A stretch of DNA of 43,201 bases from a bacterium (GTDB lineage: Bacteria; Bacillota; Clostridia; Lachnospirales; Lachnospiraceae), in the NCBI GenBank assembly GCA_022774325.1, contig JALFNN010000076.1, positions 1 to 43,201 on the forward strand, written 5' to 3'. How positions within the stretch are numbered: position 1 is the stretch's first letter; each line of letters begins with the position of its first letter. This document shows, one piece after another, positions 18,448 to 27,770 of this stretch. A program made the position numbers and the translations under genes. Under the pieces are notes generated by a model. That model was not told where the DNA came from, searched no databases, and worked only from the letters and a program-made list of their open reading frames with translations.

Positions 18448-19287
18448 TTACTTCATCTTCATAATCCGTACTTTGCGGATGGTATTGTTATCAACTGACA
18501 GTACCTGGAACACATATCCTTCAAATTGTACCGTGCATTTTTCGTCTTCAGAGGGAATTCTGTCAAGGCAATCGATCAGATAACCATTGATCGTGTCATA
18601 ATCCTCTTCTTCAAAATTAATGCCCAGTATTTCTTCCAGATCTTCAAGCTGTGCCATTCCGTCTACGATATATGTACCGTCCGGCTGACTTGTGATCAGC
18701 TCCTCTTCTTCATCATATTCATCCTGAATATTGCCGACGATCTCTTCGATGATATCCTCCATCGTAACAATTCCCACGGTCTGTCCGTATTCATCGAGAA
18801 CGATGACCATATGCCGTTTGTCTTTCTGCATCTGCTGAAACAACTTATCGATACTTTTTGTCTCAGGGACAAAGCTTACCGGCCGGATGATCTCTTTCAG
18901 ATCCTTGATCCGGACATTTCTTAAAGAATCATCCAGATAACATTTCATGGCATCTCTGAGATGGACGATCCCGATAATATTGTCAATATCCTCCTCATAG
19001 ACCGGAAACCTGGAATTATTCTCTTCAAGAATAAATCTGATTGCATCTGAAAGTGTTGTATTTCCGTCCAGGCCCACAATATTTTTACGATGGGTCATGA
19101 TATCTTTTGCTTCAGAATCCATATATCCGAAAACATTACAGATCATCTTCATTTCGCGCTTTGCAAGAACACCTTTCTGATAGCCTTCCTCAATCTTCTC
19201 TATAATTTCTTCAGCCACCCGCTCCTGATCTTCATTTTCCGAAAAGACTCTTCTCATTTTCTGAAGTAAACTATTGCCTTCTTCCAT
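18448..19287 (-). CDS. CorC/HlyC-type CBS-domain protein
   Basis: This 279-residue soluble protein has a tandem CBS pair (about residues 60-185; note IMTHRKNIVGLDGNTTLSDAI and VLDEYGQTVGIVTMEDIIEEIVG) followed by a CorC_HlyC transporter-associated domain (about 200-277; DGTYIVDGMAQLEDL and FEEEDYDTINGYLIDCL). It lacks the DUF21 membrane domain of the larger hemolysin-family proteins, so it resembles E. coli CorC, implicated in divalent cation efflux. CBS pairs usually bind adenine nucleotides. It follows mazF by 22 bases in the nnr-alr-mazF run. The ribosome site AAGGAG is rather far (about 14 bases) from the ATG. Confidence 0.85.
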   Translation of the reverse strand: MEEGNSLLQKMRRVFSENEDQERVAEEIIEKIEEGYQKGVLAKREMKMICNVFGYMDSEAKDIMTHRKNIVGLDGNTTLSDAIRFILEENNSRFPVYEEDIDNIIGIVHLRDAMKCYLDDSLRNVRIKDLKEIIRPVSFVPETKSIDKLFQQMQKDKRHMVIVLDEYGQTVGIVTMEDIIEEIVGNIQDEYDEEEELITSQPDGTYIVDGMAQLEDLEEILGINFEEEDYDTINGYLIDCLDRIPSEDEKCTVQFEGYVFQVLSVDNNTIRKVRIMKMK

Positions 19288-19309
19288 AATTATTTCAGTT
19301 TCTCCTTTA

Positions 19310-19657
19310 CTATGTATGAAGCATCAGACTGACGCACAATGCCTCATCAACTTTTCTCATCAGTTCCCGGTCCACATGACAGACTAAATCTTTCAGTCGC
19401 TGCTTGTCGATTGTGCGTATCTGCTCCAGCAGGACTACAGAATCCTTCACGATTTTGTACCGTCCCGAATCGATTTCAACATGTGTAGGCAGTTTTGCCT
19501 TATTCATTCGGGATGTTATAGCTGCACAAATCACAGTTGGGCTGTGCCTGTTGCCTATATCGTTCTGGATGATCAGCACCGGACGGATGCCTCCTTGTTC
19601 TGAGCCGACTACCGGACTTAAATCTGCATAATAGATATCTCCACGTCTTACCTGCAC
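19310..19657 (-). CDS. mazF: MazF/PemK-family endoribonuclease toxin, apparently without its antitoxin
   Basis: This is a sequence-specific endoribonuclease of the MazF (NdoA/EndoA) family that cleaves mRNA. Family motifs are [24 protein letters not shown] (residues 3-26, containing the catalytic Arg in the GG-RP loop) and [10 protein letters not shown] with the conserved Thr. A GTG start at 19657 has GGAGAG at 9 bases; an in-frame GTG three codons earlier is only 2 bases from it, so I prefer the shorter 115-residue form. In Bacillus the order is alr, antitoxin, ndoA. Here only 88 bases separate alr and mazF, too few for an antitoxin gene. Confidence 0.88.
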   Translation of the reverse strand: MQVRRGDIYYADLSPVVGSEQGGIRPVLIIQNDIGNRHSPTVICAAITSRMNKAKLPTHVEIDSGRYKIVKDSVVLLEQIRTIDKQRLKDLVCHVDRELMRKVDEALCVSLMLHT

Positions 19658-19745
19658 TTCATTCACTCTCCGATTTCAAGATACAAGAAGTATTCCCATC
19701 TTTCATCAGAAGTATTCCATGCATACTTTTCATTCTTATAATATT

Positions 19746-20912
19746 CTATTCAAAATAATCTATCTGCCTTACTACCTCTCCGCCGCGAATATATTCCCGG
19801 GGAACACGTTTATTGATGTCACAGACAAATTCATAATTAAACCTTCCGGATAATTCACTTAACGTTTCAACTGGAAGATACACCCCTTCATTTTCACCAA
19901 TCAGGGTAACCTTATCTTCAAACTTCACATCAGGAATATCTGTCACGTCAACCATGAACTGGTCCATGCAGACTCTTCCAACGATCGGCGCTTTCTTCCC
20001 ATGAATCAAAACATATCCTTTATTGGACAGACTCCTGGGATACCCGTCACCGTACCCGGCCGGTACTGTTGCAATCTGCATTCTCCGATCCGCTACAAAG
20101 GTTCCACCATAGCTGACGGCAGTCCCTTTTTCAATCCATTTCAAATATGTGATATGGGAAATCAATTCCATAGCCGGTTTCAATGGAACCGAATCTTTTC
20201 TCACTTCCTCAGAAGGGTACATACCGTAAGTAGATATGCCCGCTCTCACAAGATTCAGATTCAATTCCGGCTGATCGATGATCGCAGCACTGTTTGATAC
20301 ATGAAGTAGTGGAAAATGGATACCCCTTTTCTCCAGTTCTTCTTTAACCCGGATATATGAAGTAAATTGCTGATCTGTGATCTCCTTATTTTTCTCATCA
20401 GCCCGCGAAAAATGTGTAAACATTCCTTCCAGCTCTACACATGGAAGATGACTGATCTTTTCGATTGCGTTCACGCTTACGTCATCCGGCGCAAATCCGA
20501 GTCTGGACATTCCGGTATCAATCTTAATATGAAAGATTGCATTCATTCCCAGTTCTTCTGCTTTTGCCGATGCCAGAGCTGCCAGTTCACCGTCATAGAC
20601 CGTCATACGGATCTGATGCCGAATCATCGCTTCCATCTGATCCGGGAAAATGCATCCGAGGCAAAGAATCGGTTTTCCAATCCCAGCTTTTCGAAGCAGG
20701 ATCCCTTCTTCCAATGTTGCCACAGCATATCCCCATACGTACTCCACATCTTCTAACATTTCTGCAATCGGTACGGCACCATGTCCGTATCCGTCCGTTT
20801 TCACGACAACGATCATCCGCGCATCGTTTTTAATATTACGATACATCATTTGCATGTTATACATTACTGCATCAAGATCGATCACTGCACGCAGTCTGTT
20901 ATATGTCTTCAT
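19746..20912 (-). CDS. alr: Alanine racemase
   Basis: Alr interconverts L- and D-alanine with PLP, supplying D-alanine for peptidoglycan. Fold-type III, 388 residues. The PLP lysine is K38 in VVVKTDGYGHGA, in place of the commoner VVKANAYGHG. The second catalytic base, a tyrosine, is in TAVSYGGTF (near 267). Cofactor and substrate contacts are in GTMSRLGF-like IKIDTGMSRLGFAPDD and VGRVCMDQFMVDVTDI. Its start overlaps the nnr stop by 4 bases (ATGA), so the two genes are translationally coupled, a pairing common in Firmicutes. Confidence 0.95.
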   Translation of the reverse strand: MKTYNRLRAVIDLDAVMYNMQMMYRNIKNDARMIVVVKTDGYGHGAVPIAEMLEDVEYVWGYAVATLEEGILLRKAGIGKPILCLGCIFPDQMEAMIRHQIRMTVYDGELAALASAKAEELGMNAIFHIKIDTGMSRLGFAPDDVSVNAIEKISHLPCVELEGMFTHFSRADEKNKEITDQQFTSYIRVKEELEKRGIHFPLLHVSNSAAIIDQPELNLNLVRAGISTYGMYPSEEVRKDSVPLKPAMELISHITYLKWIEKGTAVSYGGTFVADRRMQIATVPAGYGDGYPRSLSNKGYVLIHGKKAPIVGRVCMDQFMVDVTDIPDVKFEDKVTLIGENEGVYLPVETLSELSGRFNYEFVCDINKRVPREYIRGGEVVRQIDYFE

Positions 20913-22432
20913 TTCAAGTTTTCCTCCAAAGTTTTTAGTGTTCTGCCAAGCCCCCGGATGAGATCTTCAGCAAGCACACTGTAGGATCCACATTCTTCTC
21001 TTGCCGTATCTCCGGCAAGGCCGTGCAGATATACTCCCAACACAGCTGCGTCAAAAGTCGGGAGGTTCTGAGCCATCAGGCCGGCAATCGTTCCTGCCAG
21101 CACGTCACCGGAACCGGCCTTCGCCATTGCTGCATTTCCGGATGAATTCAGAAACGTCGGATGTCCGCAAGCTGCGACGAGTGTTCTGCTGTCTTTCATG
21201 GCACAAACGACCTGCATTTTTTCAACAAGCTCACGTAGAAGAGCGTTCCTATGATTCTTTAGTTCTGCAACAGGATATCCTGTCAATCTTGACATTTCTT
21301 TCATATGAGGTGTCAGCACATACTGTTCTTTCTGGCGCGCCCATTTTCTTCGCTCTTCTTCGGTAAATTCCGCAAGAAGATTGAGACCGTCCGCATCAAT
21401 CACACACGGCTTCCGGTTCATTTCCAGCGTCATTTTAAAAAGTCTCCGCGAATACTCTGAAATTCCAAGTCCGCATCCGATGCAGACCACATCTGCCCAT
21501 TGAAGCAGATCTGGAAGTTCCCGGAAACAATCTAAGGCCATCTCATCATAAGTCGTGATAATAGCTTCCGGCAGAAGCTGCTGAAGAATCTGTCTGTTGG
21601 ATTCTTCCGTGTATATCCGTACAAGGCCTGCGCCTACCATGTACGCCGCATGGGCACTTAAGTACGCTGCCCCCGACATTCCCCTACTTCCGGCAATAAG
21701 AAGAACCCTTCCATAGCTTCTTTTATTGGAATCCGGCTTTCTCTCCGGCATCCTGGAAATCACATCCTGTTTTTCCAGCATAAAATAAAGATCGTCCCGG
21801 TTTTCAAAGCCCGGATCCGTAATGCCGATATCCTTTACCAGTACTTTCCCCGCATACTCGGAACCCGGAAAGAAAACCTGACCTGCCTTAGCGTATGCAA
21901 ACGTGACTGTCAAATCAGCCCGGAACGCACATCCCAGTACTTCCCCGGTGTCAGCGGAAATTCCGGACGGAGTATCAATCGCAACTTTGTATCCCTGATA
22001 CCGGTTCATTTGTTCAATCACATTCTGGTAATGTCCTTCGATATTTCGGCAAAGCCCGATTCCAAATACGGCATCTATAATAACACTATATTCCTTCTCC
22101 GGTAAAGTGTTTCCTACAGACACGCCCAGATTTTCCAGAATATGCATCTGCTGCTTCGTTTCTTCACTCCTGGATTCCAATTTTCCGGCAAAACACACAT
22201 CGACCCTTTTTCCTTCTTCGGCAAGCAGTCTTGCCACCGCGAATCCGTCTCCACCGTTGTTGCCGGAGCCGCATACCACCAGTGCATAGGACAGATCAAT
22301 CTGCTCTTCTTTCATTGCAGCCATACACTGAAGCGCCGCACGTTCCATCAATACCAGCGAAGGAATCCCGATCTCATGGATCATTCTTCCGTCCGCCGCT
22401 TTCATCTGTTCAGCCGTCAATATATATTTCAT
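20909..22432 (-). CDS. nnr: Bifunctional NAD(P)H-hydrate epimerase / ADP-dependent dehydratase
   Basis: This repair enzyme restores damaged, hydrated NADH and NADPH: the N-terminal YjeF domain (about residues 1-210) epimerises the R and S hydrates and the C-terminal ribokinase-like domain (about 225-505) dehydrates the S form. Visible signatures are VVCGSGNNGGDGFAVARLL, VLLIAGSRGMSGAAYLSAHA and the nucleotide-binding MAKAGSGDVLAGTIAGL. Length 507. The start is the ATG at 22432 (MKYILTAEQMKAAD), preceded by GGAAGGTGAG; an in-frame TTG upstream was rejected because it precedes that site. It lies downstream of rex, grouping NADH sensing with NADH repair. Confidence 0.93.
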   Translation of the reverse strand: MKYILTAEQMKAADGRMIHEIGIPSLVLMERAALQCMAAMKEEQIDLSYALVVCGSGNNGGDGFAVARLLAEEGKRVDVCFAGKLESRSEETKQQMHILENLGVSVGNTLPEKEYSVIIDAVFGIGLCRNIEGHYQNVIEQMNRYQGYKVAIDTPSGISADTGEVLGCAFRADLTVTFAYAKAGQVFFPGSEYAGKVLVKDIGITDPGFENRDDLYFMLEKQDVISRMPERKPDSNKRSYGRVLLIAGSRGMSGAAYLSAHAAYMVGAGLVRIYTEESNRQILQQLLPEAIITTYDEMALDCFRELPDLLQWADVVCIGCGLGISEYSRRLFKMTLEMNRKPCVIDADGLNLLAEFTEEERRKWARQKEQYVLTPHMKEMSRLTGYPVAELKNHRNALLRELVEKMQVVCAMKDSRTLVAACGHPTFLNSSGNAAMAKAGSGDVLAGTIAGLMAQNLPTFDAAVLGVYLHGLAGDTAREECGSYSVLAEDLIRGLGRTLKTLEENLK

Positions 22433-22529
22433 ATTCTCACCTTCCAATACGCAATAAAGAGCCCCGCAGCCGGAACTCTTCTCTCATTACGCCGATTCAG
22501 GCAAAATGTGTGTAACACATTCTGTCGAA

Positions 22530-23180
22530 TTATGAATTATCTGTATGTTCCATATTATAACGTGTTATATTGTATGAAAGTCTCATCAGACTCTCCGATA
22601 AATGCACGTTCTCAACAATAATATTATCCGGAAGATTCAAATCTGTATGTGCAAAATTCCAGATCGCCCGCACACCATTATCAACCAGAACATTCGCAAC
22701 ATCTATGGCTCTTGTCTTCGGAATCGCAAGTACTCCGATTTCAATATCATTCTTCTGAATAAAATCACTCAGTTCATCCATCATCCGGATCTCCACACCG
22801 CGGATCGTAATTCCCACAAGTCGTGGATTCACGTCAAATAATCCTTTTAATACAAAACCTCTTTTTTCAAATGCTGCATAATTAGCCAGTGCCTGTCCAA
22901 GATTACCGGCACCGATAATGACCATGTTATGTTGGTTGTCCAGTCCCAGAATTTTCCCTATTTCCGTATATAAGTATTTTACATTATACCCGTATCCCTG
23001 TTGTCCAAATCCACCAAAATTATTAAGGTCCTGACGAATCTGGGATGCAGTTACTTTCATTCTCTTGCTCAAATCGTTGGAGGATATTCGTTCCACACCG
23101 TGTTCCAGCAATTCGCCAAGATAACGATAGTATCTCGGAAGTCTTCTGATTACTGCCTGAGATATTTCTCTTTCTTCCAC
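22530..23180 (-). CDS. rex: Redox-sensing transcriptional repressor Rex
   Basis: Rex is a homodimer that binds its operators when NAD+ is high and releases them when NADH rises, switching on fermentative and respiratory dehydrogenase genes. The 216 residues comprise a winged helix (about 1-80; SSNDLSKRMKVTASQIRQDL is the recognition region) and a Rossmann domain with VIIGAGNLGQALANY. I chose the GTG at 23180 (VEEREISQAVIRRLPRYY), preceded by AAGGTGG. Longer frames start at or upstream of the promoter's own -35 and -10 boxes. Likely targets in the window are gldA and adh. Confidence 0.95.
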   Translation of the reverse strand: MEEREISQAVIRRLPRYYRYLGELLEHGVERISSNDLSKRMKVTASQIRQDLNNFGGFGQQGYGYNVKYLYTEIGKILGLDNQHNMVIIGAGNLGQALANYAAFEKRGFVLKGLFDVNPRLVGITIRGVEIRMMDELSDFIQKNDIEIGVLAIPKTRAIDVANVLVDNGVRAIWNFAHTDLNLPDNIIVENVHLSESLMRLSYNITRYNMEHTDNS

Positions 23181-23214
23181 CTGACATCCACCTTCCATTC
23201 TTATTCTAAATTTT

Positions 23215-23243
23215 ATTATATAAAAATGACATAAAAAAGTCAA
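23215..23243 (-). promoter_or_regulatory. rex promoter
   Basis: On the minus strand TTGACT (23238-23243), a 17-base spacer and TATAAT (23215-23220). No Rex-type palindrome is seen here, so autoregulation is not indicated. It rules out translation starts upstream of about 23208. Confidence 0.8.
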
Positions 23244-23252
23244 ACTTAATAG

Positions 23253-23280
23253 TTGTTTTTTATTGTATTTCCGATATAAT
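23253..23280 (+). promoter_or_regulatory. ABC-F gene promoter
   Basis: TTGTTT (23253-23258), a 16-base spacer and TATAAT (23275-23280), running divergently from the rex promoter only 10 bases away. A short AGGTA/TACCT hairpin follows in the leader. Confidence 0.7.
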
Positions 23281-23323
23281 GAGGTAGACAGTACCTATTT
23301 CTACAGTATAAGGAGGTTTGAAA

Positions 23324-25249
23324 ATGATACTGGCATGCCACAATTTAACGAAATCCTTTGGGGAGCAGGTTATTGTGAATAAAGGCTCCTTTCATATAGA
23401 AGACCGTGAGAAAGCGGCGCTGGTCGGTCTGAACGGCGCCGGGAAATCCACAATTTTGAAAATGATCGTCGGTGAATTGAATAGTGATGACGGTGATGTA
23501 ATTCTTACCAAAGGAAAAACAATGGGCTATCTTGCCCAGCACCAGGACCTGATGAGCGGGAATACCATTTACGAAGAAGTCCGCACCGCCAAATCTGAGA
23601 TTATCGAAATGGAACGTCAGATTCGTGCACTGGAACTGGAAATCAGTACGCTGACCGGTGACGCACTTCAGATGAAACTTGACACTTATCATAGACTTAC
23701 CGCTGCATTTGAACGTGCTGACGGCTATTCTTATAAAAGCGAACTGGTCGGTGTTCTTAAAGGCCTTGGGTTTACTGAGGATGAATTTCAGAAACCGGTG
23801 GACGCCCTTTCCGGCGGCCAGAAGACACGTGTTTCCCTCGGCAAACTTCTGCTGACGAAACCGGATATTTTACTGCTGGATGAGCCTACCAATCACTTGG
23901 ATATGAATTCAATCGCATGGCTTGAGAACTACCTGCTGAATTACTCCGGTGCAGTGCTCATCGTCTCCCACGACCGTTATTTTTTGAATCGTGTCGTAAC
24001 GAAAGTGCTGGAGATTGAAAACGGTACACTGATGACATATATGGGAAATTATTCAGATTATGCCCAGAAGAAACAGCAGCTCAGAGACGCAAGGCTGAAA
24101 GAATATCTGAATCAGCAACGGGAAATCAAGCATCAGGAGGCAGTCATCGAAAAGCTTCGTTCCTTCAACCGGGAGAAATCAATCCGACGTGCGGAAAGCC
24201 GGGAAAAGCTGTTAAACAAAATCACACCTGTTGAAAAACCGGTTGAGCTGAATACCGATATTCATTTAAGCCTGGAGCCTTCCTGTGTGAGCGGGAACGA
24301 CGTGCTTCGCGTTGAAGGCCTTGGAAAATCATTTGCTCCCCAGGTCCTTTTTCAGGATGTCAGCTTCGAGATTAAGCGAGGTGAACATGTAGCCATCGTA
24401 GGTGATAACGGAACAGGGAAAACGACACTGCTTAAGATTTTGAACAATGTGATCGCGGCGGATTCGGGAAGCTTTACACTGGGAACCAATGTACATATCG
24501 GTTACTACGATCAGGAACATCACGTACTTCACATGGAAAAAACGATCTTTGAAGAGATCTCCGATGATTATCCGACACTTACGAATACACAGATCCGGAA
24601 TGTTCTAGCTGCATTTTTATTCACAGGCGATGATGTATTTAAGATGATCGGTGATTTGAGCGGCGGAGAACGCGGACGAGTATCTCTTGCAAAGCTGATG
24701 CTCTCCGAGGCGAACTTCCTGATTTTGGACGAGCCTACGAACCACCTGGACATCGCTTCGAAAGAAATTTTGGAAAATGCATTGAATGAGTACACCGGAA
24801 CCGTACTTTATGTGTCCCATGACCGTTATTTCATCAACCAGACAGCCACGCGTATTCTTGACCTGGTGAACCATACTTTTGTAAATTATATTGGAAACTA
24901 CGATTACTATCTCGAAAAGAAAGAGGAACTCACGACGGCATACGCCGGTGGCAATATTTCAGACAAGCAATCTACGAATGAAGGCACTTCTTCAATGTCC
25001 CAGTCCAAAATGAGCTGGCAGGAACAGAAAGAAGAACAAGCAAGAATCCGGAAGCGTCAGAACGAACTGAAAAAGACGGAAGAACGCATTACCCGGCTGG
25101 AAGAACGAAACCAGGAGATCGATACGCTTCTTATGCAGGAAGAAATCTATACCAATTCCGTCCGGTGTCAGGAACTGGCAAAGGAAAAGGCTGCAAATGA
25201 AGAAGAGCTGGAAGAACTCTATGAAAAATGGGAAGAGCTGGCTGAATAA
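23324..25249 (+). CDS. ABC-F family ATPase (YdiF/Uup-like)
   Basis: This soluble twin ATPase of the ABC-F class has no membrane domain. Such proteins bind the ribosome E site and act in translation, or protect against ribosome-targeting drugs. The 641 residues hold two cassettes: Walker A GLNGAGKST and GDNGTGKTT, signatures LSGGQKTR and LSGGERGR, Walker B LLLDEPTNHLD and LILDEPTNHLD. The interdomain linker is charged (residues about 245-310) and the C terminus is a coiled coil. AAGGAGG precedes the ATG at 23324. It is the only clear plus-strand gene in the core region. The YdiF-like length and linker suggest a housekeeping role rather than resistance. Confidence 0.9.
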   Translation: MILACHNLTKSFGEQVIVNKGSFHIEDREKAALVGLNGAGKSTILKMIVGELNSDDGDVILTKGKTMGYLAQHQDLMSGNTIYEEVRTAKSEIIEMERQIRALELEISTLTGDALQMKLDTYHRLTAAFERADGYSYKSELVGVLKGLGFTEDEFQKPVDALSGGQKTRVSLGKLLLTKPDILLLDEPTNHLDMNSIAWLENYLLNYSGAVLIVSHDRYFLNRVVTKVLEIENGTLMTYMGNYSDYAQKKQQLRDARLKEYLNQQREIKHQEAVIEKLRSFNREKSIRRAESREKLLNKITPVEKPVELNTDIHLSLEPSCVSGNDVLRVEGLGKSFAPQVLFQDVSFEIKRGEHVAIVGDNGTGKTTLLKILNNVIAADSGSFTLGTNVHIGYYDQEHHVLHMEKTIFEEISDDYPTLTNTQIRNVLAAFLFTGDDVFKMIGDLSGGERGRVSLAKLMLSEANFLILDEPTNHLDIASKEILENALNEYTGTVLYVSHDRYFINQTATRILDLVNHTFVNYIGNYDYYLEKKEELTTAYAGGNISDKQSTNEGTSSMSQSKMSWQEQKEEQARIRKRQNELKKTEERITRLEERNQEIDTLLMQEEIYTNSVRCQELAKEKAANEEELEELYEKWEELAE

Positions 25250-25253
25250 CTGT

Positions 25254-25282
25254 TAAAAACGCGCCTTATCGGCGCGTTTTTC
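25254..25282. terminator. Bidirectional terminator between ABC-F gene and icd
   Basis: AAAAACGCGCC pairs with GGCGCGTTTTT around a TTATC loop, with A and T runs on both flanks. It serves the two convergent genes. Confidence 0.9.
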
Positions 25283-25292
25283 CTGTTTTTAT

Positions 25293-26489
25293 TTACAATC
25301 TCTCAGCGATCGCTTTGATAAAATCTTCGCTGTTCAATACAGTCGGATTTGGAAGCGTCGTGATCAGTGCAAGATCTTTAGTCATATTTCCGCTTTCAAT
25401 TGTATCGATCGTTGCCTTTTCCAGCTTATCGGCAAAATCCATCAGCTCCTGATTTCCATCCATCTCACCACGTTTTCTGAGTGCCCCCGTCCATGCAAAG
25501 ATCGTTGCCACGGAGTTAGTAGATGTTTCTTCTCCTTTCAGGTGCTTGTAATAGTGCCGCTGTACCGTTCCGTGTGCTGCCTCATATTCATAGTATCCTT
25601 CCGGAGATACCAGCACGGAAGTCATCATGGCCAGTGATCCGAATGCGGAAGAAACCATGTCACTCATCACATCACCGTCATAGTTCTTACATGCCCAGAT
25701 ATAACCGCCTTCAGACTTCATCACACGTGCTACGGCATCGTCGATCAGCGTATAGAAATACTCGATTCCGGCTTCTTCAAACTTCTCTTTGTAATCTGCA
25801 TCAAAAATCTCCTGAAAAATATCTTTAAAGGTATGGTCGTATTTCTTGGAAATCGTATCTTTCGTTGCAAACCAGAGATCCTGTTTCGTATCCAGTGCAT
25901 AGTTAAAACAGCTTCTTGCAAAACTCTCGATTGACTGATCAATATTATGCATGCCCTGAACAATTCCGGATCCGGTAAAATTATGAACCAGCTCTCTCGT
26001 CTCGGTTCCGTCCTCTGCGGTATAAACCAGTTCTACCTTTCCGGCACCCGGGATCTTCATTTCAGAACCTTTGTAAACATCCCCGTAAGCATGTCTTGCA
26101 ATCGTGATCGGCTTTTTCCAGTTCTTTACACAAGGTTCAATTCCTTTTACAACGATGGGTGCACGGAATACAGTACCGTCAAGGATCGCACGAATGGTTC
26201 CATTCGGGCTCTTCCACATTTCTTTCAGATTATACTCTTTCACACGGGCTGCGTTCGGAGTGATCGTTGCACATTTTACTGCAACCTTATATTTCTTCGT
26301 TGCGATTGCAGAATCCACAGTAACCTGATCGTTTGTCTCGTCTCTGTGTTTCAGGCCCAGATCATAATATTCTGTCTTCAAATCAATATACGGAAGAAGA
26401 AGATGCTCCTTGATCATCTTCCACAGGATCCTTGTCATCTCATCTCCGTCCATCTCAACAATTGGTGTCGTCATCTGAATCTTGCTCAT
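25293..26489 (-). CDS. icd: NADP-dependent isocitrate dehydrogenase, eukaryotic-like type
   Basis: This enzyme oxidatively decarboxylates isocitrate to 2-oxoglutarate, providing NADPH and the glutamate carbon skeleton. The 398-residue protein is of the homodimeric type shared with eukaryotes. [15 protein letters not shown] at the N terminus, [16 protein letters not shown] (substrate site) and the metal-binding [21 protein letters not shown] are visible. The ATG at 26489 has AAAGGAAGAG before it. It lies 25 bases after gntR and is probably in one transcript with it, so the GntR protein is the likely regulator. Confidence 0.95.
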   Translation of the reverse strand: MSKIQMTTPIVEMDGDEMTRILWKMIKEHLLLPYIDLKTEYYDLGLKHRDETNDQVTVDSAIATKKYKVAVKCATITPNAARVKEYNLKEMWKSPNGTIRAILDGTVFRAPIVVKGIEPCVKNWKKPITIARHAYGDVYKGSEMKIPGAGKVELVYTAEDGTETRELVHNFTGSGIVQGMHNIDQSIESFARSCFNYALDTKQDLWFATKDTISKKYDHTFKDIFQEIFDADYKEKFEEAGIEYFYTLIDDAVARVMKSEGGYIWACKNYDGDVMSDMVSSAFGSLAMMTSVLVSPEGYYEYEAAHGTVQRHYYKHLKGEETSTNSVATIFAWTGALRKRGEMDGNQELMDFADKLEKATIDTIESGNMTKDLALITTLPNPTVLNSEDFIKAIAERL

Positions 26490-26514
26490 GCTTACTCTTC
26501 CTTTCTTTTGCCTG

Positions 26515-27153
26515 TTATTCCTGCTCAATATGAAGATTCTCCATAACATTCAGGATATGAATATGTGCCAGTTCTTCTGCACGGTCCGCATCTCCGGTCC
26601 GTAGTGCATTCAGGATCTCCCGGTGTTCTTCCAGAGATTTTTTTGCCCTGTCTTCTTTCTTCACGGATCGTTTTCTTGCCACCTGAACATATTTATGAAA
26701 ATCAGAAAGAATATGTCTGAGTATCCGGCTCTGACTTGCGTCATAAAGAACCTCATGAAACTTTCCGTCAAGTTCTGCAAGCTGTTCGGCATTTCCACGA
26801 TCCAAGTGGTATTCTGTAAGAAGCAGGACTTCTTCCATTTCCTGAATCTGCTCCTCTGAAATGTGCTCAGCCGCCCAACGTGCACATAGGCCTTCAAGCA
26901 TGGAACGCGTCATATAAATATCATGCACGTCCTTCTCCGTAATGCCCGTCACATAGGCCCCTTTGTTCGGAATAATGTGAACCAGCCCCTCCAGCTCCAG
27001 CTGACGGAGTGCTTCCCGAACCGGCGTCCTGCTGACTCCAAGTTCCTTACCCAGTGTTGCTTCTCGTAATTCTTCATTTTCCTTAAATTTGCCTTTCAGA
27101 ATGTCCTCGCGGATCTCCTGAAAAACCTGTCCCCTCAGTGAATATTTATCCAT
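26515..27153 (-). CDS. GntR family regulator, FadR/FCD subfamily
   Basis: This 212-residue DNA-binding regulator has a winged helix at residues about 5-72 ([25 protein letters not shown]) and an all-helical FCD ligand domain at about 80-205. The FCD domain carries spaced histidines and acidic residues ([28 protein letters not shown]) that in this family hold a metal and a carboxylate ligand. The start at 27153 has AGGAGC before it. Its promoter contains a palindrome over the -10 box, pointing to autoregulation. Co-transcription with icd suggests a tricarboxylate or related acid as effector; that is inference. Confidence 0.9.
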   Translation of the reverse strand: MDKYSLRGQVFQEIREDILKGKFKENEELREATLGKELGVSRTPVREALRQLELEGLVHIIPNKGAYVTGITEKDVHDIYMTRSMLEGLCARWAAEHISEEQIQEMEEVLLLTEYHLDRGNAEQLAELDGKFHEVLYDASQSRILRHILSDFHKYVQVARKRSVKKEDRAKKSLEEHREILNALRTGDADRAEELAHIHILNVMENLHIEQE

Positions 27154-27227
27154 GATTCTGCTCCTGAAAACTATATTTTTTGTTGAGGTCAATATAAAAT
27201 CTGACCCAAGTAAACCTGGCCCATTTT

Positions 27228-27251
27228 TGTATCATTGTATACAACGATACA
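27228..27251. promoter_or_regulatory. Probable GntR operator
   Basis: A 24-bp near-palindrome with half-sites TGTATCATTGTA and TACAACGATACA, matching at 11 of 12 positions. The central TTGTATACAA is typical of FadR-subfamily operators. It covers the -10 box and much of the spacer of the gntR promoter. Confidence 0.8.
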
Positions 27252-27262
27252 TTTATTGTCAA
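27234..27262 (-). promoter_or_regulatory. gntR-icd promoter
   Basis: On the minus strand a perfect -35 TTGACA (27257-27262), a 17-base spacer and a -10 TACAAT (27234-27239). The leader to the gntR ATG is about 75 bases. Confidence 0.85.
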
Positions 27263-27283
27263 TAGGCTAGATTATTTTTTCTG

Positions 27284-27754
27284 CTACATCCGTTTTTCAT
27301 ACTTCATCAATGTCTTGATGTATTTTACCAACTGCTGGTATCGCATTTCCATCGTCTGTGCATTTTCTGTAAAATCCATACTCTGCGCAGCGGCGGAAAG
27401 GAATTCATCTGTGAGTTCTGTTTTATATTTTTGAAGGAACCGCAGTTTTTCTTCGTTGCTGCTCAGATCAAGAAATCGCATGATCAGACTCTGTTCCTCC
27501 TCATCCGCCACTGCGGTCTCTTCCTCCAGTTCAAACCGATATTCCTGATCTGCATCCGGGAATTTTCTCTTATCGACCTGCTCCAGAAACATTTCCAAAG
27601 GTCGTGCAAATACCGGATGTTCTCCGTAAAGTCCTTCATAGACGACAAGCTCTTCTGCACGCTCTGTATGCTTTGCAATTGCAAGTACGCGATAACGATT
27701 CCCTTTAAAATGTCTGTAACACTCACCGACTTTCGGCATTCTGCCTTGTTTCAT
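27284..27754 (-). CDS. DUF1653-domain protein
   Basis: This 156-residue protein has an N-terminal DUF1653 domain (about residues 5-65): VGECYRHFKGNRYRVLAIAKHTE, ELVVYEGLYGEHPVFARPLEMF. It is a small beta fold of unknown function found alone or fused in many Firmicutes. The C-terminal half is helical and acidic (LEEETAVADEEEQSLIMRFLDL). The ATG at 27754 has AAGGG at 9 bases; an ATG three codons upstream abuts it. It starts 16 bases after the ilvA stop and ends the plsX-to-ilvA gene run. No terminator is evident downstream. Confidence 0.85.
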   Translation of the reverse strand: MKQGRMPKVGECYRHFKGNRYRVLAIAKHTERAEELVVYEGLYGEHPVFARPLEMFLEQVDKRKFPDADQEYRFELEEETAVADEEEQSLIMRFLDLSSNEEKLRFLQKYKTELTDEFLSAAAQSMDFTENAQTMEMRYQQLVKYIKTLMKYEKRM

Positions 27755-27770
27755 GATTCTCATCCCTTAT

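Noticed and set aside
22504-22521. AATGTGT/ACACATT inverted repeat between rex and nnr as an operator or terminator
   Set aside because: The stem is short and the T-run is only four bases; no matching copy was noticed elsewhere, so I leave it uncalled.
23181-23243. Longer N terminus for Rex beginning at TTG 23243
   Set aside because: That frame is the promoter itself: the TTG is the start of the -35 box and TATAAT lies within it. The GTG at 23180 has a proper ribosome site and gives normal Rex length.
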